Source: SIG455 sp045589495 (lineage in GTDB: Bacteria; Bacillota; Clostridia; UMGS1810). Taken from it: a stretch of 64,000 bases of DNA. Of this stretch, positions 17,641 through 25,928 are shown piece by piece; position 1 is the first letter of the stretch, and the number at the start of each line of letters is the position of its first letter. Under the pieces are notes generated by a model, which did not search any database, was not told the origin of the DNA, and saw only the letters and a program-made list of their open reading frames with translations. The stretch lies in contig JAZNPF010000029.1 in the NCBI GenBank assembly GCA_045589495.1, positions 1-64,000 on the forward strand, in the 5' to 3' direction. The position numbers were made by a program, and so were the translations under genes.

Positions 17641-17669
17641 AACGCAGGCTCTTATGAGCCTGCGTTTTT
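17641..17669. terminator. Bidirectional terminator
   Basis: Perfect stem AACGCAGGCTC / GAGCCTGCGTT with a TTAT loop and T-run, shared by the fucosidase gene and the convergent tadA. Confidence 0.88.
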
Positions 17670-18105
17670 ATCTTCTTTCTTTAAAAAAATCTGTAAGTAT
17701 CTGAGAGCACTTATCTTCCATCAATCCATAATACACATCTGTTTTATGATTGAAATACTGCTTCGTAATCAAATCTTTGACCGAACCGCAGCAACCTGCT
17801 TTTTTATCCATAGCACCTATATAAAGTCCTCGTATACGAGCGTTTATAATTGCACCCGTACACATTGCACACGGCTCAAGAGTTACATACAAATCACAAC
17901 CGGTAAGCCTTGGTGTGCCAAGTTTTTCACAAGCACGGCGTATTGCAACAATTTCTGCGTGAGCAGTTGGGTCGTTTTGAGTTTCTGTAAGATTGTGAGC
18001 AGAAGATATTATTTTCATATCCTTAACTACAACCGCACCAACAGGTACTTCACCAATATCATACGCTTTTTTAGCCTCTTCAAAGGCAAGTTCCATATAA
18101 TTCAT
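17668..18105 (-). CDS. tadA: tRNA-specific adenosine deaminase TadA
   Basis: A 145-residue zinc deaminase that converts A34 to inosine in tRNA-Arg(ACG). It carries the HAE motif in DPTAHAEIVAIR and the second zinc motif PCAMCTGAI, with the downstream MDKKAGCCGSV typical of TadA. The ATG at 18105 has GGAGA at the right distance and gives the family N-terminus MNYMELAFEEA; the longer in-frame extension upstream would overlap the next gene by 100 bp and is rejected. It follows the ttcA-like gene by 1 bp and is the last gene of a small tRNA-modification cluster. Confidence 0.95.
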   Translation of the reverse strand: MNYMELAFEEAKKAYDIGEVPVGAVVVKDMKIISSAHNLTETQNDPTAHAEIVAIRRACEKLGTPRLTGCDLYVTLEPCAMCTGAIINARIRGLYIGAMDKKAGCCGSVKDLITKQYFNHKTDVYYGLMEDKCSQILTDFFKERR

Positions 18106-18106
18106 T

Positions 18107-18823
18107 TTATTCTCCGTTAATTTTCCATCCGTCAAGCCCACGGACAATTGCACCGAATACACGTTCTTTAAAACCTTTATCCTCTGCATGCTGTTGCATA
18201 ACAAATTCCTTCATTTTTTCACGCTTGGTATTGCCGTCCGCCGGACACGGATTCTTTACAATAGGTATATTGTTTGCGTTAGCAAATGATTTCACAAGTT
18301 TTTCAGGAGTATAAACAAGCGGTCTGATAAGTGTGACTCCCTTGCGGTCAAGATATGTAACGGGCGAAAAACAGTTCAGTCTACCCTCGTAAAAAAGGCT
18401 CAAGAAAAATGTTTCTATTACATCTTCATTATGGTGACCGAGTGCAACCTTCCTGCATCCTAATTCCAGTGCTTTTTCATTAAGCGCACCTTTACGCATT
18501 TTAGCACATAACGCGCAAGGATTGGTTTCCTTTCTTATATCAAAAACCACCGCTTTAATGTCAGTTTTTACAAGAGTATAGTTGACATTCAGTTCCCTGC
18601 ATAAATCTGCTATAGATGTAAAATCAGCGCCGTCAAAGCCCATATCAAGCGTAATAGCCTCAAGTTCAAATTTATTCGGATAAAAACGTCTTAACGCAGC
18701 CAATGCCATAAGCATAGTAACGCTGTCTTTACCACCGGATACTCCAACAGCAATTTTATCACCGTCTTGTATCATGCTATAATCGTCAACGGCGCGACGC
18801 ATATAACTTAAAATTCTTTGCAT
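18107..18823 (-). CDS. TtcA-family tRNA thiolation/PP-loop ATPase
   Basis: A 238-residue PP-loop ATPase of the TtcA/TilS superfamily with the adenylation motif GVSGGKDSVTML, the CALCAKMRKG CxxC pair and GHHNEDVIETFFL. TtcA makes 2-thiocytidine at position 32 of tRNA using an iron-sulfur cluster; the third cysteine lies in VKNPCPADG. It is somewhat shorter than E. coli TtcA. Located between ynzC and tadA with gaps of 3 and 1 bp, so probably one transcript with tadA. The exact tRNA target cannot be told from sequence. Confidence 0.88.
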   Translation of the reverse strand: MQRILSYMRRAVDDYSMIQDGDKIAVGVSGGKDSVTMLMALAALRRFYPNKFELEAITLDMGFDGADFTSIADLCRELNVNYTLVKTDIKAVVFDIRKETNPCALCAKMRKGALNEKALELGCRKVALGHHNEDVIETFFLSLFYEGRLNCFSPVTYLDRKGVTLIRPLVYTPEKLVKSFANANNIPIVKNPCPADGNTKREKMKEFVMQQHAEDKGFKERVFGAIVRGLDGWKINGE

Positions 18824-18826
18824 ATA

Positions 18827-19027
18827 CTATTTTCTCTTCTCCACTTTTTTCTTATTTCCGTTTTCATCAACAATATAAACACTTTCCATTGTATTAGACA
18901 TTCCCTGACGAAAAGCCTTTATATATTTCATTCTTAACTCTGCCTGCTCTGTTTTTTCAGTAGCGGTTAATCCCTCTCCTTTTGATTTGGCATAAAGTTC
19001 GTTTATTCTTTTTATAAGTTCATCCAT
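18827..19027 (-). CDS. DUF896 (YnzC-like) small protein
   Basis: A 66-residue helical protein with the family pattern MDELIKRINELYAKSKGEGL, TATEKTEQAELRMKYI and a central Arg-Gln-Gly turn (KAFRQGM). In B. subtilis the homologue YnzC is linked to the SOS/LexA regulon, but no LexA box was sought successfully here. The function is unknown. It starts the short minus-strand cluster ynzC-ttcA-tadA. Confidence 0.88.
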   Translation of the reverse strand: MDELIKRINELYAKSKGEGLTATEKTEQAELRMKYIKAFRQGMSNTMESVYIVDENGNKKKVEKRK

Positions 19028-19056
19028 TAAAGTTCACCTCTGGTATATATGTAAAC

Positions 19057-19082
19057 AAAAAACCCCGTTCGCAAGAACGAGG
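19057..19082 (-). terminator. Terminator downstream of tRNA-Gly
   Basis: On the minus strand CCTCGTTC-TTGC-GAACGGGG followed by TTTTTTG, right after the tRNA. Confidence 0.8.
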
Positions 19083-19091
19083 TTTTGGGAG

Positions 19092-19163
19092 AGCGGAAGA
19101 CGAGATTCGAACTCGCGACGTTCACCTTGGCAAGGTGACGCTCTACCACTGAGCCACTCCCGC
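19092..19163 (-). tRNA. tRNA-Gly (GCC)
   Basis: A 72-nt cloverleaf on the minus strand. The acceptor stem is GCGGGAG/CTTCCGC with a G-T pair, the D arm is GGCTCAGTGGTAGAGC, the anticodon arm CACCTTGCCAAGGTG shows the loop with GCC, and the T arm GCGAGTTCGAATCTCGT is standard. The discriminator is T and CCA is not encoded. Confidence 0.95.
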
Positions 19164-19249
19164 ACGTCAATTACGTATTCTATTATATCAGCCATTTTAT
19201 GATTTGTCAATAGTTTTTTAAAATTTTTTTGGTACAATAAGCGATTATA

Positions 19250-19282
19250 CAAAAACCACCTTTTTAAAAAGGTGGTTTTTGT
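19250..19282. terminator. Terminator after the DUF1540 gene
   Basis: AAAAACCACCTTTTT / AAAAAGGTGGTTTTT perfect hairpin with T-runs on both strands; it terminates the minus-strand DUF1540 transcript. Confidence 0.8.
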
Positions 19283-19319
19283 TTTTAAGCAAATCTTTTT
19301 TAACTTTTTTTAATTTAAA

Positions 19320-19475
19320 TCAGTCTTTAGGCATAAAAGTTTTACATTCTGTTTCACAACTTGTGCACGCTGACTGATTTGCCACCATAATCTCGCTTGC
19401 TGTACAGCAATCATCAGCAGTATGATATTTGCATTTTTCAGCAACGCATTTGATACCTTTAATTTTGTCGTTCAT
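19320..19475 (-). CDS. DUF1540 small cysteine-rich protein
   Basis: A 51-residue open reading frame. It has eight cysteines arranged in the DUF1540 pattern: IKCVAEKCKYHTADDCC near the N-terminus and ACTSCETECKTF near the C-terminus, with AAEIMV-like ASEIMVANQS between them. An AAAGGAG ribosome binding site sits 9 bp before the ATG and a terminator follows. Such proteins are common in Clostridia and probably bind a metal; no function is established. Confidence 0.85.
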   Translation of the reverse strand: MNDKIKGIKCVAEKCKYHTADDCCTASEIMVANQSACTSCETECKTFMPKD

Positions 19476-19535
19476 ATTCATCACTCCTTTTCAACATTTA
19501 TTATGTTCAGGAATGATTTATATTATACAAATTGA

Positions 19536-20807
19536 TTATGCAGGCAATTCATTGGATTTTTCTTGAGTTTTTATCAAATCTTTCCTTGAAAAAAGTTTTG
19601 GTTCTGAGCCGTCTGTCACGCATTTTTCATCAATAACACATTTGACAATATTATCAAGCGACGGAACAGTAAACATTATATCGCCCATAACTTCTTCCAT
19701 AATAGAGCGCAATCCTCTTGCACCTGTATGGCGTTCAATGGCTTTATCTGCCACCGCTTCAAGTGCTTTTTTTGAAAATTCGAGTTCAACATCCTCACAC
19801 TCAAAAAGTTTTGCGTACTGTTTTAAAAGTGCGTTCTTCGGTTCAGTAAGAATTTTTATAAGAGCCTCTCTGTCAAGAGATGAAAGTGAGACAATCACAG
19901 AGAGTCTGCCTATAAATTCAGGAATAAGTCCGAATTTTAACAAATCCTGAGGCTGAAGTTCGCCGTAAACATCAGTTTTGCTGATATCTTTTTTCGATTT
20001 CACTTCAGCACCAAAGCCCATACTTTTTTTACCGACTCTGTTTTCGATTATTTTTTCAAGTCCGTCAAAAGCACCGCCGCAGATAAACAGAATATTAGTG
20101 GTATCTATCTGTATAAATTCCTGTTGCGGATGCTTGCGTCCCCCCTGAGGAGGAACCGATGCAACAGTACCTTCTAAAATCTTCAAAAGCGCCTGCTGCA
20201 CTCCCTCTCCGCTTACATCACGTGTAATGGACGGGTTTTCGCTTTTTCTGGTTATTTTATCAATTTCGTCAATATAGATTATACCTCTTTCAGCGCGGTC
20301 AATATCATAATCAGCCGCCTGAATAAGTTTTAAGAGGATATTTTCAACGTCCTCGCCAACATAGCCTGCCTCTGTAAGAGATGTTGCATCGGCTATTGCA
20401 AAAGGTACATCCAATATCTTTGCCAATGTTTGCGCCAACAAGGTTTTTCCGCAACCGGTAGGTCCTAATAAAAGCACATTGCTTTTCTGAATTTCCACAC
20501 CGTCGTCATCCTGCGGAATATGAATTCTTTTATAATGATTATATACTGCAACAGCAAGACTTTTTTTTGCTTTATCCTGACCGATTACATACTGGTCAAG
20601 AATTTCTTTAATCTCCATAGGCTTTGGCAAATCACCAAATTCCACAGGCTCGCTTTCGCTTGCATACTGATTTGCAAGTATATCATTACAAAGTGCGATA
20701 CACTCATTGCAGATATTTACATTCGGGCCGGCAACCATACCTTCAACCTGCTCGGCAGGTCTGCCGCAAAATGAACACTTATCAGAGTGCATTTTTTCAT
20801 TACTCAT
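19536..20807 (-). CDS. clpX: ATP-dependent Clp protease ATP-binding subunit ClpX
   Basis: A 423-residue AAA+ unfoldase that feeds substrates into ClpP. The N-terminal zinc-binding domain has CSFCGRPAEQV and CNECIALC; the ATPase domain has Walker A LLGPTGCGKTLLAQTLA, the pore loop GYVGEDVEN, Walker B IIYIDEIDKI and the RKH loop GGRKHPQQEF. The ATG at 20807 is used rather than the TTG one codon upstream. It follows clpP by 37 bp in the standard tig-clpP-clpX order. Length is normal. Confidence 0.98.
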   Translation of the reverse strand: MSNEKMHSDKCSFCGRPAEQVEGMVAGPNVNICNECIALCNDILANQYASESEPVEFGDLPKPMEIKEILDQYVIGQDKAKKSLAVAVYNHYKRIHIPQDDDGVEIQKSNVLLLGPTGCGKTLLAQTLAKILDVPFAIADATSLTEAGYVGEDVENILLKLIQAADYDIDRAERGIIYIDEIDKITRKSENPSITRDVSGEGVQQALLKILEGTVASVPPQGGRKHPQQEFIQIDTTNILFICGGAFDGLEKIIENRVGKKSMGFGAEVKSKKDISKTDVYGELQPQDLLKFGLIPEFIGRLSVIVSLSSLDREALIKILTEPKNALLKQYAKLFECEDVELEFSKKALEAVADKAIERHTGARGLRSIMEEVMGDIMFTVPSLDNIVKCVIDEKCVTDGSEPKLFSRKDLIKTQEKSNELPA

Positions 20808-20844
20808 CAATACACCTCTACGAAAAATTTAATTCAGATAATTA

Positions 20845-21432
20845 TTATGCTCTTTTCTCCAGAACTTTATCTATAATTCCATACTCGAGTGCCTGCTGTG
20901 CAGTCATAAAATTATCACGCTCGGTATCTGCCTGAATTTTTTCGATAGGCTGACCTGTACGTTCAGAAAGAATTCTGTTGAGTTTCTCTCTTGTTGATAC
21001 TATGTGGTCAGCATGAATTTTTATATCGGTTGCCTGACCCTGCAAACCGCCGAGAAGCGGTTGGTGAATCATAATCTCACTATTGGGAAGTGCTATCCTT
21101 TTGCCCTTTGTTCCTGCGCAAAGAAGGAACGAACCCATAGATGCTGCAAGACCGATACAAATGGTAGATACATCGCATTTTATATACTGCATGGTATCGT
21201 AAATAGCCATACCGGAAGTTATAGAACCGCCGGGGCTGTTAATGTAGAAATTAATGTCTTTATCCGGGTCTTCTGCTTCCAAAAAAAGCATCTGTGCCAC
21301 AACAAGACTTGCGGTTACATCGTTAACCTCGTCGCTCAAAAAGATGATTCTGTCTTTTAAAAGACGCGAATAAATATCAAACGAACGCTCTCCTCTTGCA
21401 GTTTGCTCAATGACCATCGGTACTAAACTCAT
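20845..21432 (-). CDS. clpP: ATP-dependent Clp protease proteolytic subunit ClpP
   Basis: A 195-residue serine peptidase that forms the tetradecameric chamber. The catalytic Ser is in GLAASMGSFLL, the His in MIHQPLLGG and the Asp in ERDNFMTA. The N-terminus MSLVPMVIEQTARGER is the usual axial-loop sequence after processing. It starts 3 bp from the end of tig and 37 bp before clpX. Confidence 0.98.
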   Translation of the reverse strand: MSLVPMVIEQTARGERSFDIYSRLLKDRIIFLSDEVNDVTASLVVAQMLFLEAEDPDKDINFYINSPGGSITSGMAIYDTMQYIKCDVSTICIGLAASMGSFLLCAGTKGKRIALPNSEIMIHQPLLGGLQGQATDIKIHADHIVSTREKLNRILSERTGQPIEKIQADTERDNFMTAQQALEYGIIDKVLEKRA

Positions 21433-21435
21433 TAA

Positions 21436-22860
21436 TTATTCCTCCTTGTTTGCTGCTTTCTTTGTTGTTGTCTTTTTTGTTGTAGTTGTTTTCTTTGCAG
21501 CGGTTGTCTTTTTAGCCGGTGCTTCTTCTTTTTCTGCAGTTTCTTTCTTTGTTGTTGTCTTTTTTGCAGCAGGCTTTTTAGCTTTAGCAGCATCAGCAAT
21601 AAGTTCTACTGCTTTACGTGAGCAGAGGTCTTTTTTCATGCTTTCCATTTCAGCTTCGCCCAGGAAAGATTTTACCTTATCTGCTTCCATATTATACATT
21701 GTTGCCATTTTTTCAATTTCTTTATCAACATCTTCATCAGTTGCTTCAATTTTTTCTGCAGCAGCAATTGCTTCCAATACAAGATTGCATTTAACCTGTG
21801 ATGCAGCCTGATCTTTAAACTGCTCTTTGAAAGCATCCATCGTCATTCCTGTAAGTTGCATATATCTTTCAAGATTGAGTCCCTGTGACTGCAGACGATA
21901 ATCAAAATCCCTTGCGATTGTTTCAATCTGCTGCTCAACCATGCAATCAGGAATATCAATTTCACAGTTATCTGCAACTGCTTCAATAACTGAATTCTGG
22001 AATTCAACTGTTGTTCTTTCTTCGTTTGATTTATCAAGTTTTTCTTTGATTGATGCTTTGTATTCATCAAATGTGTCAAAACCGTTATCTTTAGCAAACT
22101 CGTCATCGAGTTCGGGAAGTTCTTTAACTTTGATTTCTTTAACAGTTACTTTGAACACAGCAGGTTTACCTTTGAGTTCTTCTGCGTGATACTCTTCAGG
22201 GAAAGTAACATTTACATCAGTTTCTTTTCCGAGTTCAGTGCCGATAAGTTGATCCTCAAATCCGGGAATAAACTGACCACTGCCGATTTCCAGAGGATAA
22301 TCCTCGCCTTTGCCGCCTTCAAATGCAACATCATCAACAAAACCTTCAAAATCAATTGTTGTAAAGTCACCTGCTTTAACAGCACGGTCTTCAACAGTAA
22401 TCATTCTTGCGTTCTTTTCACGTGTTGATGCGATTTCTCTTTCAACATCTTCATCAGTTGTAGCATAAACTGTTTTTTCTACAGAAACGCCTTTATATTC
22501 GCCAAGTTTAACTTCAGGCTTAACAGTTACAACGGCTGTTATAACAAGGTCTTCACCTTTGCCGATAGACTCAATGTCAATTTCAGGTCTGTCAACAGGC
22601 TCTATACCTGCTTCTTTAACAGCAGCCTCGTATGCATCAGGGCAAACTTCGTTAACAGCATCTTCGTAGAAAACTGCTTCGCCATAGTATTTTTCAATAA
22701 TTGCTCTGGGTGCTTTACCCCTTCTGAAACCGGGGATATTGATGTTTTTAACAAGTTTTTTGTATGCCTTGTTAATACCCTCGTTGAAAACTTCCTTATC
22801 AATACTGATAGTAAGTTTTACTGTGTTTTTCTCTGTTGCTTCTTTCTTTACTAATTTCAT
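21436..22860 (-). CDS. tig: Trigger factor with Lys/Thr-rich C-terminal tail
   Basis: A 474-residue ribosome-associated chaperone and prolyl isomerase. The ribosome-binding motif NIPGFRRGKAPRAII, the PPIase domain beginning at DRAVKAGDFTTIDFEGF and the helical C-domain are complete by about residue 427. Beyond that lies an unusual tail of about 45 residues made of Lys, Thr, Ala and Glu (repeats of AAKKTT and TTKK), resembling histone-H1-like or nucleic-acid/ribosome-binding tails and absent from well-studied trigger factors. First gene of the tig-clpP-clpX cluster. The core function is certain; the tail's role is not. Confidence 0.96.
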   Translation of the reverse strand: MKLVKKEATEKNTVKLTISIDKEVFNEGINKAYKKLVKNINIPGFRRGKAPRAIIEKYYGEAVFYEDAVNEVCPDAYEAAVKEAGIEPVDRPEIDIESIGKGEDLVITAVVTVKPEVKLGEYKGVSVEKTVYATTDEDVEREIASTREKNARMITVEDRAVKAGDFTTIDFEGFVDDVAFEGGKGEDYPLEIGSGQFIPGFEDQLIGTELGKETDVNVTFPEEYHAEELKGKPAVFKVTVKEIKVKELPELDDEFAKDNGFDTFDEYKASIKEKLDKSNEERTTVEFQNSVIEAVADNCEIDIPDCMVEQQIETIARDFDYRLQSQGLNLERYMQLTGMTMDAFKEQFKDQAASQVKCNLVLEAIAAAEKIEATDEDVDKEIEKMATMYNMEADKVKSFLGEAEMESMKKDLCSRKAVELIADAAKAKKPAAKKTTTKKETAEKEEAPAKKTTAAKKTTTTKKTTTKKAANKEE

Positions 22861-22931
22861 CTCTTTTGCTCCTTAATATATAAAATTTCATATTTTAGGT
22901 AAAATTTAGGTAATCTACCGTTCAGCATATC

Positions 22932-22960
22932 ATTATATCAAAAAAATCTAGAAAATTCCA
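22932..22960 (-). promoter_or_regulatory. Probable tig promoter
   Basis: On the minus strand an extended -10 TGATATAAT (TATAAT at 22937-22932) with a weak -35 TGGAAT 17 bp upstream. The start codon of tig is about 70 bp downstream, behind an AAGGAG site. Confidence 0.5.
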
Positions 22961-22978
22961 CCCTTTTTTTGAAATTTT

Positions 22979-23686
22979 TTAAAATTTTATTTCAATTGGT
23001 GTAAAATTTAAATAATCTGCTGACGTTAAACGGTAATTAACACCGAAAAATGTGCCTTCTACTACATTTTTAAGCCCTGGCCCGTGTAAATGTCCGTATA
23101 TACATTCACTTACTTCATATCTCTCAAACATCTGTGCTATATCAGAATTGAGTTCCCCGTCTGCAGTAAATGGCGGATAATGTAAAACAACGATTTTTTT
23201 GTCGTTTTTAGCATCTTTAAGCGAATTCTCTAGACGAATCAGTTCGTGGCTATAAATTTTTAAATCGTCTGGTCCAAATTTATCAGACGTTTTATCCTCC
23301 CACCAACGTGTTCCACATACAGATATATCACACACTTCAAAAGAATTATTATATAAAAAATCAATAGTTGAAAAACCGTTTTTTTCTAAAAATGTTTTAT
23401 GTTTGGATGCAGTTTCCCACCAATAGTCATGATTGCCTTTAGAAATAATTTTTCTGCCGGGGAGTTTGTCGATAAACTCAAAATCGCTTACACTCTCTTC
23501 AAGTTTCATCTCCCACGACACATCTCCACCGATAATCACAGTATCATCTTTTGAAATGACAATTTTCCAGTTATCACGTATGCGGTCCATATAATCCGCC
23601 CACTTTTCACCGAAAACTTCCATAGATTTATCCGTATTTGTAGACAGATGCAAATCAGAAATTGCAAATATTGATATGGGACTCAC
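22979..23686 (-). CDS. Metallophosphoesterase (calcineurin-like)
   Basis: A 235-residue enzyme of the calcineurin-like superfamily with all metal-site blocks: D-x-H in ISDLHLS, GD in IIGGDVSWE, GNHD in SKGNHDYWW, and the paired His in VVLHYPP and YGHLHGPG. The cytosolic substrate is unknown; the closest types are phosphodiesterases of the YkuE/Clostridial type. The start is a GTG at 23686 with only a weak Shine-Dalgarno, and no ATG gives the motif-bearing N-terminus. It lies upstream of tig on the same strand but more than 100 bp away with its own AT-rich spacer. Confidence 0.85.
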   Translation of the reverse strand: MSPISIFAISDLHLSTNTDKSMEVFGEKWADYMDRIRDNWKIVISKDDTVIIGGDVSWEMKLEESVSDFEFIDKLPGRKIISKGNHDYWWETASKHKTFLEKNGFSTIDFLYNNSFEVCDISVCGTRWWEDKTSDKFGPDDLKIYSHELIRLENSLKDAKNDKKIVVLHYPPFTADGELNSDIAQMFERYEVSECIYGHLHGPGLKNVVEGTFFGVNYRLTSADYLNFTPIEIKF

Positions 23687-23787
23687 CCCGCTTCAAATAA
23701 ATCATACATTTAAATTATATATGCCAATTATAACATTATGAATTTAAAAGTCAATATAAACACAAGGAATTTGGCTGATAACACAAT

Positions 23788-23824
23788 AAAAAGGCTGTTT
23801 TGCCAACAGCAAAACAGCCTTTTT
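23788..23824. terminator. Terminator after groEL
   Basis: AAAAAGGCTGTTTTGC / GCAAAACAGCCTTTTT, a 16-bp perfect stem with a CAACA loop, directly downstream of groEL on the minus strand. Confidence 0.9.
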
Positions 23825-23840
23825 AACAACAATTTTAAAA

Positions 23841-25466
23841 TCAATACATTCCCATTCCGCCACCGGGTGCACCCATAGGAGCAGGATTTTCTTCGGGAAT
23901 ATCTGTTACAAGACTTTCAGTTGTTAAAACAGTAGCCGCCACACTTGCAGCATTCTGCAGAGCACTTCTTGTAACTTTTGCAGGGTCAACAATACCTGCT
24001 GCAAACATATCTGTATATTCGTCTTTTAATGCGTTATAGCCGATAGCATCATCGCTTGCTTTAACTTTATCAACAATAACTGCGCCTTCAAGACCTGCGT
24101 TTGCAGCAATCTGCATAACGGGAGCTTCAAGCGCTTTCAATACTATCTGTACGCCTGTTTTTTCGTCACCTGTTGTGGTGTCAAGCAATTTTTCAACTGC
24201 ACCGATTGCATTGATATAAGATGTGCCACCACCTGCAACGATACCTTCTTCAACAGCCGCTTTTGTAGCAGCAAGAGCATCTTCAATTCTGAGTTTCATT
24301 TCTTTCATTTCAGTTTCTGTAGCAGCACCTACTTTGATAACTGCAACACCGCCTGAAATTTTAGCAAGACGTTCCTGAAGTTTTTCTTTGTCAAACTCAC
24401 TTGTTGTTTCAGCGAGTTGTGCTTTAATCTGGTTAGCACGGTCTAAAATAGCACCTTTATCTCCTGCACCGTCTACAATGATTGTGTTTTCTTTCTGTAC
24501 TTTAACCTGTTTAGCACGGCCAAGCATTTCAACAGTTGCTTCTTTAAGGTCAAGACCTAAATCTTCAGTTACAACTGTACCGCCGGTTAAGATGGCGATA
24601 TCCTGAAGCATTTCTTTTCTTCTGTCACCAAATCCGGGGGCTTTAACTGCAACGCAGGTAAATGTACCTCTTAAGCGGTTAACGAGAAGTGTTGCCAATG
24701 CCTCACCCTCTACATCCTCTGCGATGATAACAAGTTTTTTGCCCTGCTGAACGATCTGTTCGAGCAAAGGAAGAATTTCCTGAATATTTGAAATCTTTTT
24801 GTCCGTGATAAGAATGTAAGCATCGTCAATGATTGCTTCCATTTTGTCTGTATCAGTAGCCATATAAGGTGAAATGTAACCTCTGTCAAACTGCATACCT
24901 TCTACTACATCACAATATGTTTCAGCAGTTTTAGATTCTTCAACTGTGATAACACCGTCGCTTGTAACTTTTTCCATAGCATCTGCAATAAGTGTTCCAA
25001 CGTGCTCGTCAGCAGCAGATACAGCAGCAACTGTTGCAATATCTTCTTTACCGCTTACTTTTTTGCTTTTGCCTGCAATATATTCAACTGCAGCATCAAC
25101 AGCGGCTTTCATACCTTTTCTTACTATCATCGGATTAGCACCGGCAGTAACGTTTTTTATACCCTCATGGATAAGTGCCTGTGCCAAAAGTGTGGCAGTT
25201 GTTGTACCGTCACCTGCAACATCGTTTGTTTTGGTAGCAACTTCTTTGATAAGTTGTGCTCCCATATTTTCAAATGGATCTTCCAATTCAATCTCTTTTG
25301 CGATTGTAACACCGTCATTTGTGATTAACGGAGCACCGAATTTTTTATCAAGAACTACGTTTCTTCCTTTAGGACCTAATGTAATTTTGACAGTATCTGC
25401 AAGAGCATCAATACCTGTCTGTAATGCACGGCGTGCCTCTTCGCCGTATTTAATCTGTTTAGCCAT
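23841..25466 (-). CDS. groEL: Chaperonin GroEL (60 kDa)
   Basis: A 541-residue group I chaperonin subunit. It begins MAKQIKYGEEARRAL, contains the ATP-site DGTTTATLLAQAL, VVEGMQFDRGYISPY, and ends in the methionine/glycine-rich tail GGGMGMY. Length is canonical. It follows groES by 18 bp and both lie under the CIRCE element. Confidence 0.98.
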   Translation of the reverse strand: MAKQIKYGEEARRALQTGIDALADTVKITLGPKGRNVVLDKKFGAPLITNDGVTIAKEIELEDPFENMGAQLIKEVATKTNDVAGDGTTTATLLAQALIHEGIKNVTAGANPMIVRKGMKAAVDAAVEYIAGKSKKVSGKEDIATVAAVSAADEHVGTLIADAMEKVTSDGVITVEESKTAETYCDVVEGMQFDRGYISPYMATDTDKMEAIIDDAYILITDKKISNIQEILPLLEQIVQQGKKLVIIAEDVEGEALATLLVNRLRGTFTCVAVKAPGFGDRRKEMLQDIAILTGGTVVTEDLGLDLKEATVEMLGRAKQVKVQKENTIIVDGAGDKGAILDRANQIKAQLAETTSEFDKEKLQERLAKISGGVAVIKVGAATETEMKEMKLRIEDALAATKAAVEEGIVAGGGTSYINAIGAVEKLLDTTTGDEKTGVQIVLKALEAPVMQIAANAGLEGAVIVDKVKASDDAIGYNALKDEYTDMFAAGIVDPAKVTRSALQNAASVAATVLTTESLVTDIPEENPAPMGAPGGGMGMY

Positions 25467-25484
25467 ATTTATCTACCTCCAAAA

Positions 25485-25769
25485 TTACTCTACTATTGCT
25501 AAAATATCGCTCTGGCGAACAATGATGCTTTCTTCGCCGTCTACTTTTACTTCTGTTCCGGCATATTTATTGATAAGCACCTTATCACCGACTTTTACTT
25601 CCATTTTAATTTCTTTGCCGTCAACCACACCGCCGGGGCCTACTGCCACAACTTCTGCAATCTGTGGTTTTTCCTTAGCGTTAGCAGCCAAAATAATACC
25701 GCTTTTGGTGGTATCTTCTGCTTCTGTCATTTTAATTACTACTCTGTCTGCCAATGGCTTGATTGTCAT
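25485..25769 (-). CDS. groES: Co-chaperonin GroES (10 kDa)
   Basis: A 94-residue lid subunit of the chaperonin, with MTIKPLADRVVIKM, the mobile loop EDTTKSGIILAANAKEKPQ that contacts GroEL, and the conserved DKVLINKYAGTEV. First gene of the groES-groEL operon; regulation by HrcA is indicated by the CIRCE site just upstream. Confidence 0.98.
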   Translation of the reverse strand: MTIKPLADRVVIKMTEAEDTTKSGIILAANAKEKPQIAEVVAVGPGGVVDGKEIKMEVKVGDKVLINKYAGTEVKVDGEESIIVRQSDILAIVE

Positions 25770-25787
25770 TTATAATTACCTCCTGTT

Positions 25788-25814
25788 TTAGCACTCTTGC
25801 GTATTGAGTGCTAA
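25788..25814. promoter_or_regulatory. CIRCE operator (HrcA binding site)
   Basis: TTAGCACTC-N9-GAGTGCTAA, identical to the CIRCE consensus, 18 bp before the groES start codon. It shows that the operon is repressed by HrcA and induced by heat or unfolded protein. Confidence 0.98.
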
Positions 25815-25826
25815 TTATTAAAATAT

Positions 25827-25855
25827 ATATTACTCTTATAGAGATTTTAATGCAA
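25827..25855 (-). promoter_or_regulatory. groES-groEL promoter
   Basis: TTGCAT (25855-25850), 17-bp spacer, TAATAT (25832-25827) on the minus strand, with the CIRCE palindrome placed over the expected transcription start. Confidence 0.7.
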
Positions 25856-25871
25856 CACCGAATATCAGTCA

Positions 25872-25905
25872 AAATCAGGAAATAAATCAAATTATCTCCT
25901 GATTT
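25872..25905 (-). terminator. Probable terminator of purL
   Basis: AAATCAGGA / TCCTGATTT stem just after the purL stop on the minus strand; the T-run is short, so efficiency is uncertain. Confidence 0.5.
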
Positions 25906-25928
25906 CTCCGTTTTTCTCTTTTTTATTC

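Noticed and set aside
24946..25791. Plus-strand open reading frame of 281 codons opposite groEL-groES
   Set aside because: It mirrors the conserved groEL coding sequence and crosses the groES gene, a typical antisense artefact.
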